NCBI GenBank assembly: GCA_013389025.1
Contig: JACAED010000054.1
Coordinates: forward strand, 1-45,399
Source: Hydrogenophilaceae bacterium
GTDB lineage: Bacteria; Pseudomonadota; Gammaproteobacteria; Burkholderiales; Thiobacillaceae
Direction of reading: 5' to 3'
DNA: 45,399 bases
A model generated the notes under the pieces. It did no database searches and had not been told where the DNA came from. It saw only the letters and a program-made list of their open reading frames with translations. The position numbers and the translations under genes were made by a program. Positions within the stretch are counted from its first letter, which is position 1. The number at the start of each line of letters is the position of its first letter. Shown here piece by piece: positions 33,075 to 42,368 of the stretch.

Positions 33075-33859
33075 TCTCCATCACCGACGCCCAGATCAAC
33101 ACCTGGTTGGCCACGCTGCTGTGGCCGCTGGCGCGCATACTCGGCCTGATCATGATCGCACCGGTCATCGGCCATGGCAGCGTGCCCGCGCGCATCAGGA
33201 TTGGGCTGGGCGTATTCATCACCCTCGTCATCGCCCCCGCCCTGCCGCCATTGCCGGAAATATCCGTGGCCAGTCCGGCAGGGTTCTTCATCCTGATCAT
33301 GCAGGTTCTGATTGGCGTTGCCATGGGCCTCGTCATGCGCCTCGCGTTCTCTGCAGTCGAAATGGCGGGAGAGATCATCGGCCTGCAGATGGGTCTGGGA
33401 TTCGCAAGCTTTTTCGACCCGCAAAGCGCCAGCAACATCAATACCCTCTCCAGCTTTCTGGGCTTGCTGGCAGCGCTGGCCTTTCTGGCCATCAACGGAC
33501 ATCTGCTGCTGCTGGGCACGCTGGTCGACAGCTTCACGGCCCTGCCGGTTTCGTCGAACCCGCTTCCCGGCCAGAGCATGTTTGCCATTGCACAGGCCGG
33601 CAGCATCATTTTCAGCCACGGCGTTCTGCTTGCCTTGCCACTCATCGCCATCCTGCTCATGACCAACCTCGCGCTGGCCATCCTCAATCGCTCGGCGCCC
33701 CAGCTCAACATTTTCGCTATCGGCTTTCCCATCACACTGGGCGTGGGGCTGGTGGCATTCGATCTCTCACTGCCTTATCTGGCCGGGCAAACCACAACAC
33801 TGTTTGAGCACGTGTTCGATGCCATACAGCAGACAGTCAGGCTGCTTGCCCGGCTTTGA
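33071..33859 (+). CDS. fliR: Flagellar export gate protein FliR
   Basis: A 262-aa integral membrane protein of the export gate with about six TM helices. Family segments: WLATLLWPLARILGLIMIAPVIGHGSVPARIRIGLGVFITLVIAP, GEIIGLQMGLGFASFFDPQSASNINTLSSFLGLLA and LLMTNLALAILNRSAPQLNIFAIGFPITLGVGL in motif order. The ATG at 33071 gives the family N-terminus; the only Shine-Dalgarno-like sequence, GGGGGA, is the right end of a repeat element. Confidence 0.96.
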   Translation: MISITDAQINTWLATLLWPLARILGLIMIAPVIGHGSVPARIRIGLGVFITLVIAPALPPLPEISVASPAGFFILIMQVLIGVAMGLVMRLAFSAVEMAGEIIGLQMGLGFASFFDPQSASNINTLSSFLGLLAALAFLAINGHLLLLGTLVDSFTALPVSSNPLPGQSMFAIAQAGSIIFSHGVLLALPLIAILLMTNLALAILNRSAPQLNIFAIGFPITLGVGLVAFDLSLPYLAGQTTTLFEHVFDAIQQTVRLLARL

Positions 33860-33959
33860 CCCAGGGAAGCCTGGCGGGCATCCGGAAAGAAGACCGTCTG
33901 GAGAAAGCTCAGGGATATCACACCCTTGAGAAGTCTGATGAATTGTTCAGATTAATATA

Positions 33960-34322
33960 TCAACGCATACACGCGTGAAGAACGCGCCGGAAATCCTCGG
34001 GCATGAAGGGATTGCCGATAAGAAAGGTCGCGCCAGACTGCGTGGCCAGCGAGCGCATTTCGGGGCTGACATCAGTGGTCACGAATCCGAACGGTACCTC
34101 GTTCCCGGAAGCGCGCAGTTCCTGCAAGAACTCGATACCGCTCTTGTTGGGCATGTCCCAATCGGACAGCACAAGATCGGGGGCTTCGATGGTGGTCTTT
34201 TCCAGCGCTTCGACACCATCCGCCGCTTCGACAACCCTGAATCCGCTATAGCCAGCCTGGTGCAACATGTGTCCGATCACCTGGCGCATGGCCTTGCTGT
34301 CGTCCGCAATGAGTATCTTCAT
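33960..34322 (-). CDS. CheY-like single-domain response regulator lacking the conserved lysine
   Basis: A 120-aa stand-alone receiver without output domain. It has the acidic pair D7-D8, phospho-acceptor D54 (LVLSDWDMPNKSG) and T82/T83 at the switch position. The conserved lysine of receivers (KPF motif) is replaced by asparagine: LIGNPFMPEDF, N104. It sits antisense between fliR and flgL. It might be a CheY-type motor-binding protein, a phosphate sink or a phosphorylation-independent adaptor; no che genes are in the window. Confidence 0.88.
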   Translation of the reverse strand: MKILIADDSKAMRQVIGHMLHQAGYSGFRVVEAADGVEALEKTTIEAPDLVLSDWDMPNKSGIEFLQELRASGNEVPFGFVTTDVSPEMRSLATQSGATFLIGNPFMPEDFRRVLHACMR

Positions 34323-34645
34323 CGATCATCCCTCTGCATGCCTGATGGATCAATTCTGTACAGTAAATACGTCTTTCAATTGGCTGATAAGCGCGTGCTT
34401 AAGCACCCATCTTTTTTGATTGCCGCGCTGGCATGCCTCACAAGAAAAAGCTAGTCGCCTGGCAGCGGGACACCACACGCCACCCTCTTTTGAATCGACA
34501 GGAGGGGGTCATTTCCAGGAGGCGTATGGAATCGCGTTATTCAAGGATTGGGGCATGCACCAGGCTATCTTGCCCATCGGCATGGAATCCCCAACCCCTT
34601 TTATCAAGGGTACAATTTAACCCTCCCTGTCCAGGGTGAAAACGG
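34323..34645. other. Non-coding gap between the receiver gene and flgL
   Basis: About 320 bases with no convincing ORF. It holds a perfect 12-bp palindrome GTGCTTAAGCAC (34395-34406) upstream of the receiver gene and a degenerate copy of repeat family A near the flgL 3' end. The receiver gene's promoter must be here, but no clear box pair was fixed. Confidence 0.4.
34586..34638 (+). repeat. Degenerate, truncated copy of repeat family A
   Basis: AATCCCCAACCCCTTTTATC then AAGGGTACAATTTAACCCTCC and CTGTCCAGGGTG. It keeps the left arm and part of the right arm, but lacks the GCGAGC segment and the GGGGGATTT end. Confidence 0.5.
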
Positions 34646-35854
34646 CTAGAGATATTTGAACAGCGAGAGTCCCGCCACCTGCACGAATGACTTCTGCGCA
34701 GCTTCCAGGGTGATCTGCTGCATGGCGAGTCTGGAAAGGGCTTCGTTGTAGTCCAGGTCCTGAAGCTCTGAAAGCCGGGTCTGGTTTTGCAGATGCATGT
34801 AGCTTCCGGTTTCTTCCAGCGCGTCCAGCTCCTTCAAGCGTGCACCCACCGATGCCCGCGTATCCAGTACCTTGTCGATGGCATTTTCTAGCTCATTGCC
34901 TGCCAGGGTCAGCGCATTGCTCAGCTTGGCCGAGTCGGCCGGCGTTACCACCGGGGTGGACAATGCGGAAATCATGTCATTCACCACATCGAACACGCTC
35001 TTGCGTCCGCTGGGTTCAAGTATGAACTGGTCGCCATTGGCGGGGCTGCCCTGGATGCCTAATTGCATGCCGTCCACCACAATCGCGCTGCCTTCAACGT
35101 AGGGATTGCCGGATGACAGCACCATTCCCGTGGTGACATTGGTGACGGTATATGTTGTCGCGGGGCCTGCCACGCTGAACGTGACCTGATAGTCGTCCCC
35201 GGTGATGGCTGACGGATCGACGAGGGTGCCGCCGCTGATCCTGCCGGTACCGGAATTGCCCGGGCTTGCGGCAGCCACAAAGCGGCCATTGCCTTCCGGG
35301 ATGGACATGAACAGGTCCTGCCCCGAGTCACCCACCGCCATTTGCCGCTCTCCCGACACTTGCAAGGCACGCGAACCAGTGTCTCCCGAATAGCTGACCG
35401 TGCTGCCGCTGCGTGCAAACGGCATGGTGAAACTCTGGAAACCGGAAAACAGGTAGTTGCCGTTGCCATCGGTGCTGTTGGCCAGGCCGATGAGCTGATC
35501 GAGCTGCCCGCGAAGCTCGCTGGCCATGAAGCCCCGCTCGACGTTGCCCAGCGTGCCATTGCCCGCAGCAATTACCGTGGTTTTCATGGCCGAGAGCAGG
35601 TCGGACACGCTCTGCAGCACGCCATCTTCGATGCCAAGCCCGTTTCGGGCCAGATTGCGGTTTTCGACATGCTGGCTGATCAGGCCGTCCGCCTGGCTGA
35701 TTTGAAGCGCGCTGGCCGCGCCGGAGGGATCGTCGGCCGGGGTCAGTATCCTGCGGCCGGTGGAAACCTGCTGCTGGGTCCTGTTCAGAGCGCTTTGGCC
35801 TTCCGTCAGGCGGGAAATGCCCATGTCATACATCATGCTGGTAGTAATGCGCAT
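34646..35854 (-). CDS. flgL: Flagellar hook-filament junction protein FlgL
   Basis: The second junction protein (HAP3). The 402-aa protein has the flagellin-like N-terminus (MRITTSMMYDMGISRLTEGQSALNRTQQQVSTGRRILTPADDPSGAASALQ) and C-terminus (LSRLAMQQITLEAAQKSFVQVAGLSLFKYL) with a variable middle. It follows flgK by 11 bases and shares its promoter. Confidence 0.97.
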   Translation of the reverse strand: MRITTSMMYDMGISRLTEGQSALNRTQQQVSTGRRILTPADDPSGAASALQISQADGLISQHVENRNLARNGLGIEDGVLQSVSDLLSAMKTTVIAAGNGTLGNVERGFMASELRGQLDQLIGLANSTDGNGNYLFSGFQSFTMPFARSGSTVSYSGDTGSRALQVSGERQMAVGDSGQDLFMSIPEGNGRFVAAASPGNSGTGRISGGTLVDPSAITGDDYQVTFSVAGPATTYTVTNVTTGMVLSSGNPYVEGSAIVVDGMQLGIQGSPANGDQFILEPSGRKSVFDVVNDMISALSTPVVTPADSAKLSNALTLAGNELENAIDKVLDTRASVGARLKELDALEETGSYMHLQNQTRLSELQDLDYNEALSRLAMQQITLEAAQKSFVQVAGLSLFKYL

Positions 35855-35865
35855 AAGATTCCCCG

Positions 35866-37806
35866 TCAGCCGATTGAAAGTAGCGATTCAAAAAGTTCAC
35901 CCGCCATCTGCATGACCTTTGCTGCAGCCTGGTAGGCCTGCTGATACTGCATCAGACGTGCTGCTTCCTCGTCCAGATTGACGCCGGAGAAACTTTGCTG
36001 GGAATGGCTGGCATCCTCAAGCAGCTTGCCCTGAACAGTACTGGTGATTTCGAGTTCACGTGTGCGGACTCCGATTTCGCTTACAAGCTGACTGTATGAG
36101 CCCGAATAGCTCAACGTACCCTCGCCAAGCGTCTTGGCGGTTTGCAAGCCTGCCATCAACAAAGCATTTCGGTTGTCCCCCACGCCGCCCGTATTGGGCC
36201 GGATGCTGAACTGGTCGCCGTCGGCGGGCGTACCGGAGAGACTGATCTCGATGCCATCGAAGCTGATTGTTGCGCCGTCCGCATACGGCACGGGCGCGCC
36301 TCCTGCATAGGTCGTCACGCTTCCCCCAGCATTGACCGTGACGGTGCTGGTTCCCGGAAAACCGGTAAGCATGCCGGTCGAACCGCTGTAAACGAGCGTA
36401 ACCGCAGAGGCGAGCGGGCTGGACAAATAGGCCGCAGTGACTGAACCCGCGCTGATGGAAGCCGAACCGGTGTTGGAAACGGCAACTCCGGTTCGTACGG
36501 GTGATGCCGCAGCGATCTCTGACGGGTGGCCGATGGCCAGGCCGATAACAGTTGCCCCATCGCGAACCGGGCGCAGAAGAAAGGAATCGCCCGCCGCTGC
36601 AGACCCTGACATGAGACCGAGCTGCAAGCCATCCACGGTAACGGGGAAAGTTGCCGTGGTTTGGGTCGCGCCGTCGGACAGGCGGGTGATAGTGTAATTT
36701 GATCCGTCGAAATCGATCTTGTAATCACTGACCGTCAAGGCATTTGCATCGACGAAGCTTGCAGTGATTTGGGCATTGCCGATATTGCCGGAATTGGCAA
36801 TGGCTTCGGGCGTCCGGATCGAGAAGTAATCACCTCCCAGGTTGCCTGACAAGTCCTGTCCAAGCTGGTGCTGCTGGTTCATGCTCAAAGCAAGACCAAT
36901 TGCCATGCGTCCCAGCGTATTTTGTGCCGTAGAAAGCGAATTCGACCTGAATTCGAGCAGCCCGCCCAGCTTACCGCCATTCAAATCGGCGTCGCGCAAG
37001 GGGAAATTGAGTCCCTCCATCTGATACCTGATGACTGACTGGGTTTTGTCACTGTCGGACGGTTCCACTATCAGCTTTGCCGACTGCTTTCCCAATACCA
37101 GCGCCTGCCCGCCAGCCACATAAACATTGATGCTTCCGTCTTCCATTCGCACGACGGATGCCTTGATTTCCTTGGTAAGGTCAGCCACCAGCACATCGCG
37201 CTGGTCACGCAGATCATTGGCAGGTTGGGGATTGCCCTGACTCTCCGCGCTGACAATCTGTTCATTGAGCCGGGCAAGATGTCCTGCATACTTGTTGATC
37301 GTATCGACACTGACCTTTATTTCGGCCTCGACGTCCGCACGGATGGTATTGAATTGCGAGTCCATGGCATGAAAACGGTTAATCAATACCCTTGAGCCCG
37401 AAAGCATTGATTGCCTTGCTGCCATGTCCGCGGGAGCATTGGTCACATCATGAATGCCGGAAAAAAATTCCTGCAGTACCGGGGAAAGTCCCGCTGTGGC
37501 ATCCGCCAGCAGGTTGTTGATACGGCTGATATGACTGTATTCGGAATCGATATGGCTGGCAGCCGACTGCGCATCCATCACCTGATTGGCAAGGAAGTCG
37601 CTATAGACGCGTCTGACGGTATCAACCTGGACACCCTGACCCATGTAGCCCGAGCCAGTGTACCTTGCAAGACTCGAAGACTGACGGATCTCCTGCCGGC
37701 TGTAGCCGGGCGTGGCGGCGTTGCTGATATTGTGCGAGGTCGTGGAGATGCCTGCCTGCGCGGCCTTGAGGGCAGTCACTCCGATGTTCAATATGCTGCT
37801 GGCCAT
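35866..37806 (-). CDS. flgK: Flagellar hook-filament junction protein FlgK
   Basis: The first junction protein (HAP1), 646 aa. The N-terminal rod/hook helix has the family pattern (SILNIGVTALKAAQAGISTTSHNISNAATPGYSRQEI) and the C-terminus has SGVNLDEEAARLMQYQQAYQAAAKVMQ. The central part is longer than in E. coli FlgK (547 aa) and contains two to three SYxxGS/AGDxFxLRP-like repeats, each resembling a module (DGLQLGLMSGSAAAGDSF, DGIEISLSGTPADGDQFSIRP). A sigma-28 promoter is upstream. Confidence 0.96.
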   Translation of the reverse strand: MASSILNIGVTALKAAQAGISTTSHNISNAATPGYSRQEIRQSSSLARYTGSGYMGQGVQVDTVRRVYSDFLANQVMDAQSAASHIDSEYSHISRINNLLADATAGLSPVLQEFFSGIHDVTNAPADMAARQSMLSGSRVLINRFHAMDSQFNTIRADVEAEIKVSVDTINKYAGHLARLNEQIVSAESQGNPQPANDLRDQRDVLVADLTKEIKASVVRMEDGSINVYVAGGQALVLGKQSAKLIVEPSDSDKTQSVIRYQMEGLNFPLRDADLNGGKLGGLLEFRSNSLSTAQNTLGRMAIGLALSMNQQHQLGQDLSGNLGGDYFSIRTPEAIANSGNIGNAQITASFVDANALTVSDYKIDFDGSNYTITRLSDGATQTTATFPVTVDGLQLGLMSGSAAAGDSFLLRPVRDGATVIGLAIGHPSEIAAASPVRTGVAVSNTGSASISAGSVTAAYLSSPLASAVTLVYSGSTGMLTGFPGTSTVTVNAGGSVTTYAGGAPVPYADGATISFDGIEISLSGTPADGDQFSIRPNTGGVGDNRNALLMAGLQTAKTLGEGTLSYSGSYSQLVSEIGVRTRELEITSTVQGKLLEDASHSQQSFSGVNLDEEAARLMQYQQAYQAAAKVMQMAGELFESLLSIG

Positions 37807-37851
37807 GGCATGTCCAATAGGTTTTAACCGGGTTTACCGGTATTCAATTGG

Positions 37852-37878
37852 TAATCGGCAGATAATTTGATTTTTTCA
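37852..37878 (-). promoter_or_regulatory. Sigma-28 (FliA) promoter of flgKL
   Basis: Read on the minus strand: TGAA (37878-37875), 15 bases, then GCCGATTA (37859-37852), seven of eight matches to the FliA -10 box GCCGATAA. It is 46 bases from the flgK ATG, between the flgJ stop and flgK, in keeping with flgKL being late genes. Confidence 0.7.
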
Positions 37879-37879
37879 G

Positions 37880-38788
37880 TCATCCGATTTGCGGCCCGAT
37901 CTGTCTTATCAAAGCCAGGAGTTTCTGCGCATAGGCGGGATCGGTCGCGTAGCCCGCGCGCTGCAGCCCGCCCGCGAATCCGGCCGCATCCTGCGCGTCG
38001 TTCAGAACCTGCTGATAGCGGGGATTGGATTGCAGCAGCCTGGCGTAATCGGCGAAGGAGTCGGCATGGGAGTCATAGGCGCGGAATCGGTCCACCATTT
38101 TCACCGGGTGGCCATTCACGTATTCCGTTGTGGTGATATCGACTGTCTTGCCGGACCAGTTCGCACCGGCCTTGATACCAAACAGGTTGTAACTGGGCTG
38201 ACCGTCCGCGCCGCGGATGTCGCGCTTGCCCCAGCCGGTCTCCAGCGCTGCCTGTGCGATCATGAACGAGGCCGGAATGCCCGTGGTTTCGCTCGCGCGC
38301 TGGGCATGGGGCATCATGGCCTGGACAAACTCCCTCGGACCGGCGAATGCCTTGTCGTTTTTAACCCCTTCTGCGGTTGACACGGCGGATGAAGCGTCAC
38401 CAGACAATCCAGGCACGGAAATGTTCGTCCTTTCAATCCCGGCGTCCTGCATCAAGCTGGCAACGCCGGTTTGGGCAGCGTTGCCCAGATGCCCGCTCAG
38501 CTGCCTGACCATGGCATCGGCCAGGCCGATCCCCCTGCTGGACAGGGTCTGCGACAGTTGCTGATCCAGCATCGAGGTGTAAAGACGGGTCTGGTCGCTG
38601 CCAAACACATCATCCTGTGGCGTTGCCTCGCGCATGCTTTTCAGCATCATGTTCATTAGCAGCGCTTCGAACTGCTGTGCGACTTTCTTCAGCGACTCGG
38701 GCGAGTTCTGTCCGGCCCCGGATTTGAGGCTGCCAACGGCCTGGACGTCCAGCGCGAAGCGGGAGGCGAGATCGGAACGATCAATCAT
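37880..38788 (-). CDS. flgJ: Flagellar rod assembly protein / muramidase FlgJ
   Basis: FlgJ caps the growing rod and cuts peptidoglycan. The 302-aa protein has both halves: the N-terminal rod-scaffold domain (LKKVAQQFEALLMNMMLKSMREATPQDD) and the C-terminal glucosaminidase domain with catalytic E183 (IAQAALETGWGKRD) and NLFGIKAGANWSGK. The ORF is open further upstream, but the ATG at 38788 gives the family start (MIDRSDLASRFALDVQAV). Followed by the flgKL promoter; separated from flgI by a palindromic repeat. Confidence 0.96.
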   Translation of the reverse strand: MIDRSDLASRFALDVQAVGSLKSGAGQNSPESLKKVAQQFEALLMNMMLKSMREATPQDDVFGSDQTRLYTSMLDQQLSQTLSSRGIGLADAMVRQLSGHLGNAAQTGVASLMQDAGIERTNISVPGLSGDASSAVSTAEGVKNDKAFAGPREFVQAMMPHAQRASETTGIPASFMIAQAALETGWGKRDIRGADGQPSYNLFGIKAGANWSGKTVDITTTEYVNGHPVKMVDRFRAYDSHADSFADYARLLQSNPRYQQVLNDAQDAAGFAGGLQRAGYATDPAYAQKLLALIRQIGPQIG

Positions 38789-38815
38789 GCTGCCATCCGT
38801 TGGGGCCGGGAAAGG

Positions 38816-38955
38816 AATTCCACCACAGAGGCACAGAGACACAGCGGGTGGAAAACATCTACGAGACAGCCCCCGGCTATCCTGGCTGATGCCTTCCATG
38901 TGATACTTGTCCTGTTTTGCATGTCTCCGTGACTCGGTGTCTCTGTGGTGTGAAT
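38816..38955. repeat. Inverted-repeat element with CACAGAG ends (copy 2)
   Basis: The left end reads TTCCACCACAGAGGCACAGA then GACACAGC (38817-38844); the right end reads CGGTGTCTCTGTGGTG then TGAAT (38935-38955). The interior of about 90 bases has no gene. It lies between flgI and flgJ and is similar in design to the element at 2981-3184. Confidence 0.65.
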
Positions 38956-38960
38956 GGGTC

Positions 38961-40085
38961 TTAAATAATTTCCAGATCAGCCCGCAACGCGCCGGCCGCC
39001 TTCATGGCCTGGAGAATCGCCAGCAGATCCTGAGGCGTGGCGCCAATTGAATTGAGCGCCTTGACCACATCCGAAAGTTGCGCGCCACCCTTGAGCAGCA
39101 TGACCTGGCCGGGTGACTGGCTGATTTCGATCTGCGAGCTGGTGGTGGCCACTGTCTGGCCCCTGGAAAATGCTCCCGGCTGGCTGATGACAGGTTCGGT
39201 GCTGATGACCACGGACAAGTTGCCGTGCGACACCGCGCAATTCTCCAGCGTCACCGGCTGGTTCATGACCACCGATCCCGTGCGGGCATTGATGATGACC
39301 TTGGCGGCGCTCTGCGCGGGGCTGACGTTCAGGCTCTCTACGGCGGCGATGAACATGACCCGCTCATCGCTGCCCATGGGTGTTTTCACGCTGATGACGC
39401 GGCCGTTCTTCGCCCGTGCCGTGCCGGCGCCAAACTGTTTGTTGATGGCTTCGACCACGCGGCGCGCGGTGGAAAAATCCATCTGATTCAATTCGAGCTG
39501 AATCTCGCCATTTGCACCCAGATCGCTTGCAACCTGACGTTCGACTGTCGCGCCGGCAGGAATCCGGCCCACGCTCAGATGATTGACCTGGACCTTGCTG
39601 CCGCTGGCCGCAGCACCCGCGCCACCCACCAGCACATTGCCCTGGGCCATGGCGTAGATCTGGCTGTCCGCGCCTTTAAGTGGCGTCATCAGCAAGGTAC
39701 CGCCACGCAAGCTCTTGGCATTGCCCAGCGACGATACGGTTACATCGATAGTCTGACCTGGTTGCGCAAAGGCCGGCAGACTGGTTGTCACCATCACCGC
39801 CGCGACATTCTTCAACTGCATGGTCGCGCCTTGTGGCACGTTGACGCCCATTTCCGTCAGCATGCTGATCACGCTTTGCACCGTAAAAGGCGTTTGCGTG
39901 GTCTGGTCGCCGCTGCCATCGAGCCCTACGACCAGGCCATAGCCGATCAGCTGATTGGCGCGCACGCCCTGTATGGAGGCCAGATCCTTGATACGGTCGG
40001 CCTGCACGGCCATGGACATCAGGGCTAAAGCCGCGACGCCGGCCAGTCTGGAAACACGTTTGCAAATCTCGGTGCAATTCATCAT
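38961..40085 (-). CDS. flgI: Flagellar P-ring protein FlgI
   Basis: The P ring, a bushing in the peptidoglycan layer. The 374-aa precursor has a signal peptide (KRVSRLAGVAALALMSMAVQA) before DRIKDLASIQGVRANQLIGYGLVVGLDGSGDQTTQTPFT, the family signature. It ends in the conserved VVKALNSIGATPQDLLAILQAMKAAGALRADLEII pattern. The double ATG at 40085/40082 is preferred (GGGATC upstream) over the ORF start at 40136, which would overlap flgH. Confidence 0.97.
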   Translation of the reverse strand: MMNCTEICKRVSRLAGVAALALMSMAVQADRIKDLASIQGVRANQLIGYGLVVGLDGSGDQTTQTPFTVQSVISMLTEMGVNVPQGATMQLKNVAAVMVTTSLPAFAQPGQTIDVTVSSLGNAKSLRGGTLLMTPLKGADSQIYAMAQGNVLVGGAGAAASGSKVQVNHLSVGRIPAGATVERQVASDLGANGEIQLELNQMDFSTARRVVEAINKQFGAGTARAKNGRVISVKTPMGSDERVMFIAAVESLNVSPAQSAAKVIINARTGSVVMNQPVTLENCAVSHGNLSVVISTEPVISQPGAFSRGQTVATTSSQIEISQSPGQVMLLKGGAQLSDVVKALNSIGATPQDLLAILQAMKAAGALRADLEII

Positions 40086-40096
40086 GCTTGATCCCG

Positions 40097-40792
40097 TCAC
40101 AATGGCAGTACGCTCAGGAAGAACCGCGCCAGCCACTGGGTCACTTCCGCCGCATCGATATTGGTGCTGGTGCGGTATTCGATGCGCGCATCGGTGACCT
40201 GGGCGGACGAAACCCTGTTGCCGGCCTGGATCATGTCCGGGTTGACGACGCCGGAGAATCGAACGTACTCGATGCCCTTGTCCAGCGCCACCTGTTTCTC
40301 GCCCGCCACCACCAGATAGCCATTGCTCAGCACCTCGACCACCGTCACCGCCAGACTGCCGCTGAAGTTGTTGCTGGAACTGATATTGGACCCATCCTCG
40401 AACTTGAGATCGGAATTGGCGCTGAGCTCCAGTCCTTGCAGCGGTTCGAGCAACAGCTTGGTCAGAGTCGGAATGCCGGCCTCGGCGGTGGCTTTCTTGG
40501 AGCTGTCACTGGAAGCCGCCTTGCCCGCCGTGGTTTTTTCCTGAATGGTGATGAACAGCATGTCGCCCACGCGCCGGGCTAGCCGATCCTCGAACAGCGG
40601 CTTGTAGGCGGCAGCGTTGAAAATGGCGCCATGGGCGGGGGCCGGCACTGCCCTGGCCGGTTCCGGCCTGGCCGACGTCGGCTTTTCAATGATGCTGGAA
40701 GGCTTGGGCAGCGCACATGCCGCGAGCGATCCGGCCAGCAGCAATACCATCATCCGGCGTGCAGTGGTGATCATTGCGTTCAGGTTCTTCAT
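40097..40792 (-). CDS. flgH: Flagellar L-ring lipoprotein FlgH
   Basis: The outer-membrane L ring. The 231-aa precursor has a lipobox LAAC with acylated C26, followed by the conserved regions DRLARRVGDMLFITIQEKT, GSLAVTVVEVLSNGYLVVAGEKQVALDKGIEYVRFSGVVNP and SSAQVTDARIEYR (motifs in order). There is no clear Shine-Dalgarno before the ATG at 40792; internal ATGs at codons 7 and 14 are alternatives that still keep a signal peptide. Confidence 0.96.
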   Translation of the reverse strand: MKNLNAMITTARRMMVLLLAGSLAACALPKPSSIIEKPTSARPEPARAVPAPAHGAIFNAAAYKPLFEDRLARRVGDMLFITIQEKTTAGKAASSDSSKKATAEAGIPTLTKLLLEPLQGLELSANSDLKFEDGSNISSSNNFSGSLAVTVVEVLSNGYLVVAGEKQVALDKGIEYVRFSGVVNPDMIQAGNRVSSAQVTDARIEYRTSTNIDAAEVTQWLARFFLSVLPL

Positions 40793-40806
40793 GCGTGATT
40801 GTTCAA

Positions 40807-41589
40807 TCAGATCTGTGTCAGCCGCTGCAGCATCTGGTCCGATGTCTGGATCGACTTGCTGTTGATTTCATAGGCGCGCTGGGTCTGGATCATGTTCACC
40901 AGTTCTTCCACCACGTTCACGTTGGACGTTTCCACATAGCCCTGATTCAGCAGGCCCGCGCCATTGGTGCCCGGGGTGGCCACGTTCGGCGTGCCGGAAG
41001 CGGCGGTTTCCTTGAACAGGTTCTCGCCCATGCTGAGCAGGCCGGCGGGATTGGTAAAGGTTGCCAGTTGCAGTGTGCCGACCTGGGTGGGTGCCACATT
41101 GCCAGGCTGCAGCGCGGACACCGTGCCATCCGGCGCGATGGTGATGGAGAGCGTATCCGCCGGGAAAGTGATGCCGGGCTGAACCAGATAACCGCTGGAG
41201 GTGACGAGTTGTCCTTGCGAATCGGTCTGGAAGGACCCGTCGCGCGTGTAGGCCGTGGTGCCATCCGGCATCTGGATCTGGAAGAAGCCGACGCCCTGAA
41301 TCGCCACGTCCTTGGCGTTTCCGGTCTGTTGCAGATTGCCCTGGGTAAAGACGCGCTCGGTGGCCACCGGCTTCACGCCCGTGCCGATCTGCAATCCCGA
41401 GGGCAGCTGCGTCTGCTGCGAAGACTGCGCGCCCGGCTGGCGCAGGGTCTGATACAGCAGGTCCTCGAACACCGCTCGGGCGCGCTTGAATCCGGAGGTG
41501 GACACGTTGGCAAGGTTGTTGGAGATGACGTCCATCTGCGTTTGCTGCGCGTCGAGTCCGGTTTTGGCGATCCAGAGTGAGCGAATCAT
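40807..41589 (-). CDS. flgG: Flagellar distal rod protein FlgG
   Basis: The distal rod subunit, 260 aa, normal length. Its N-terminus is [44 protein letters not shown] and its C-terminus is [31 protein letters not shown], both diagnostic of FlgG. It contains the central GLQIGTGVK and [20 protein letters not shown] stretches. It sits 20 bases after flgF. Confidence 0.98.
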   Translation of the reverse strand: MIRSLWIAKTGLDAQQTQMDVISNNLANVSTSGFKRARAVFEDLLYQTLRQPGAQSSQQTQLPSGLQIGTGVKPVATERVFTQGNLQQTGNAKDVAIQGVGFFQIQMPDGTTAYTRDGSFQTDSQGQLVTSSGYLVQPGITFPADTLSITIAPDGTVSALQPGNVAPTQVGTLQLATFTNPAGLLSMGENLFKETAASGTPNVATPGTNGAGLLNQGYVETSNVNVVEELVNMIQTQRAYEINSKSIQTSDQMLQRLTQI

Positions 41590-41609
41590 GGTGTTTTCCT
41601 TTCAAATAT

Positions 41610-42341
41610 TCAGCCAAGCGACAAGGTCTGATCAGCCTTGCCTGCGTTCTGCTCGGCGTTTTGCAGCAGTTTCATCTGCATGTCATACAACCGCGCCTGG
41701 GCGATCATGTCGACCATTTCGTTGACAGGGTTGACGTTGCTTGATTCCAGCGCACCGCTGACCAGCACGGCATTGATATCAACCTCGGCCGTGCCGCCAT
41801 CCTTCAGCCGGAACAGGCCGTCTTCGCCGCGTACCAGTTGATCCTCGGGCGGATTCACCAGCTTGATGCGGCCCACGCTTGACGTGGCACCGGTATTCGA
41901 GCGGATGGAGAGGGTGCCGTCCTTGGCAATGGCGATTTCGCCATCGGGCGGCAGGCTGATTTCGCCGCCATCTCCCATCACGTTGAGCCCTTCGCGGGTT
42001 TGCAACTGCCCCGATTCATTCACCTGCAGGCTGCCATTGCGCGTATAGGCTTCGCTGCCATCCGCGGCCTGCACCACCAGCCAGCCCTGGCTTTGCAAGG
42101 CCACGTCCAGCTCGCGGCCGGTCTGCTGAATCACGCCGGGACGAAAATCGGAACCCACTGTCGCATCGACGACGAAGGCTCTTGTGGGCAGGCCGTCGCC
42201 CTGAACCTGCACTGCGCGAAAACTGTTGAGCTGCGCGCGAAAGCCGGTGGTATTGATGTTGGCCAGATTGTTCGCCGTTGCCGCCTGCTGCTCCATCACG
42301 TGCTTGGCGCCGGTCATGGCAGTATAGATCAGCCTGTCCAT
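41610..42341 (-). CDS. flgF: Flagellar proximal rod protein FlgF
   Basis: A 243-aa rod subunit. It begins MDRLIYTAMTGAKHVMEQQAATANNLANINTTGFRAQLNSFRAVQV, typical for FlgF, and ends with the rod/hook C-terminal helix NPVNEMVDMIAQARLYDMQMKLLQNAEQNAGKADQTLSLG. Located between flgE and flgG as in the classic flgBCDEFGHIJ order. Confidence 0.97.
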   Translation of the reverse strand: MDRLIYTAMTGAKHVMEQQAATANNLANINTTGFRAQLNSFRAVQVQGDGLPTRAFVVDATVGSDFRPGVIQQTGRELDVALQSQGWLVVQAADGSEAYTRNGSLQVNESGQLQTREGLNVMGDGGEISLPPDGEIAIAKDGTLSIRSNTGATSSVGRIKLVNPPEDQLVRGEDGLFRLKDGGTAEVDINAVLVSGALESSNVNPVNEMVDMIAQARLYDMQMKLLQNAEQNAGKADQTLSLG

Positions 42342-42368
42342 TGTGTTCCCCAGTCAGCGTAATTCCGG

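Noticed and set aside
34380-34420. TTAA-N14-GCCAATTG upstream of the receiver gene as a sigma-28 promoter
   Set aside because: Wrong spacing and only five of eight matches in the -10 box.
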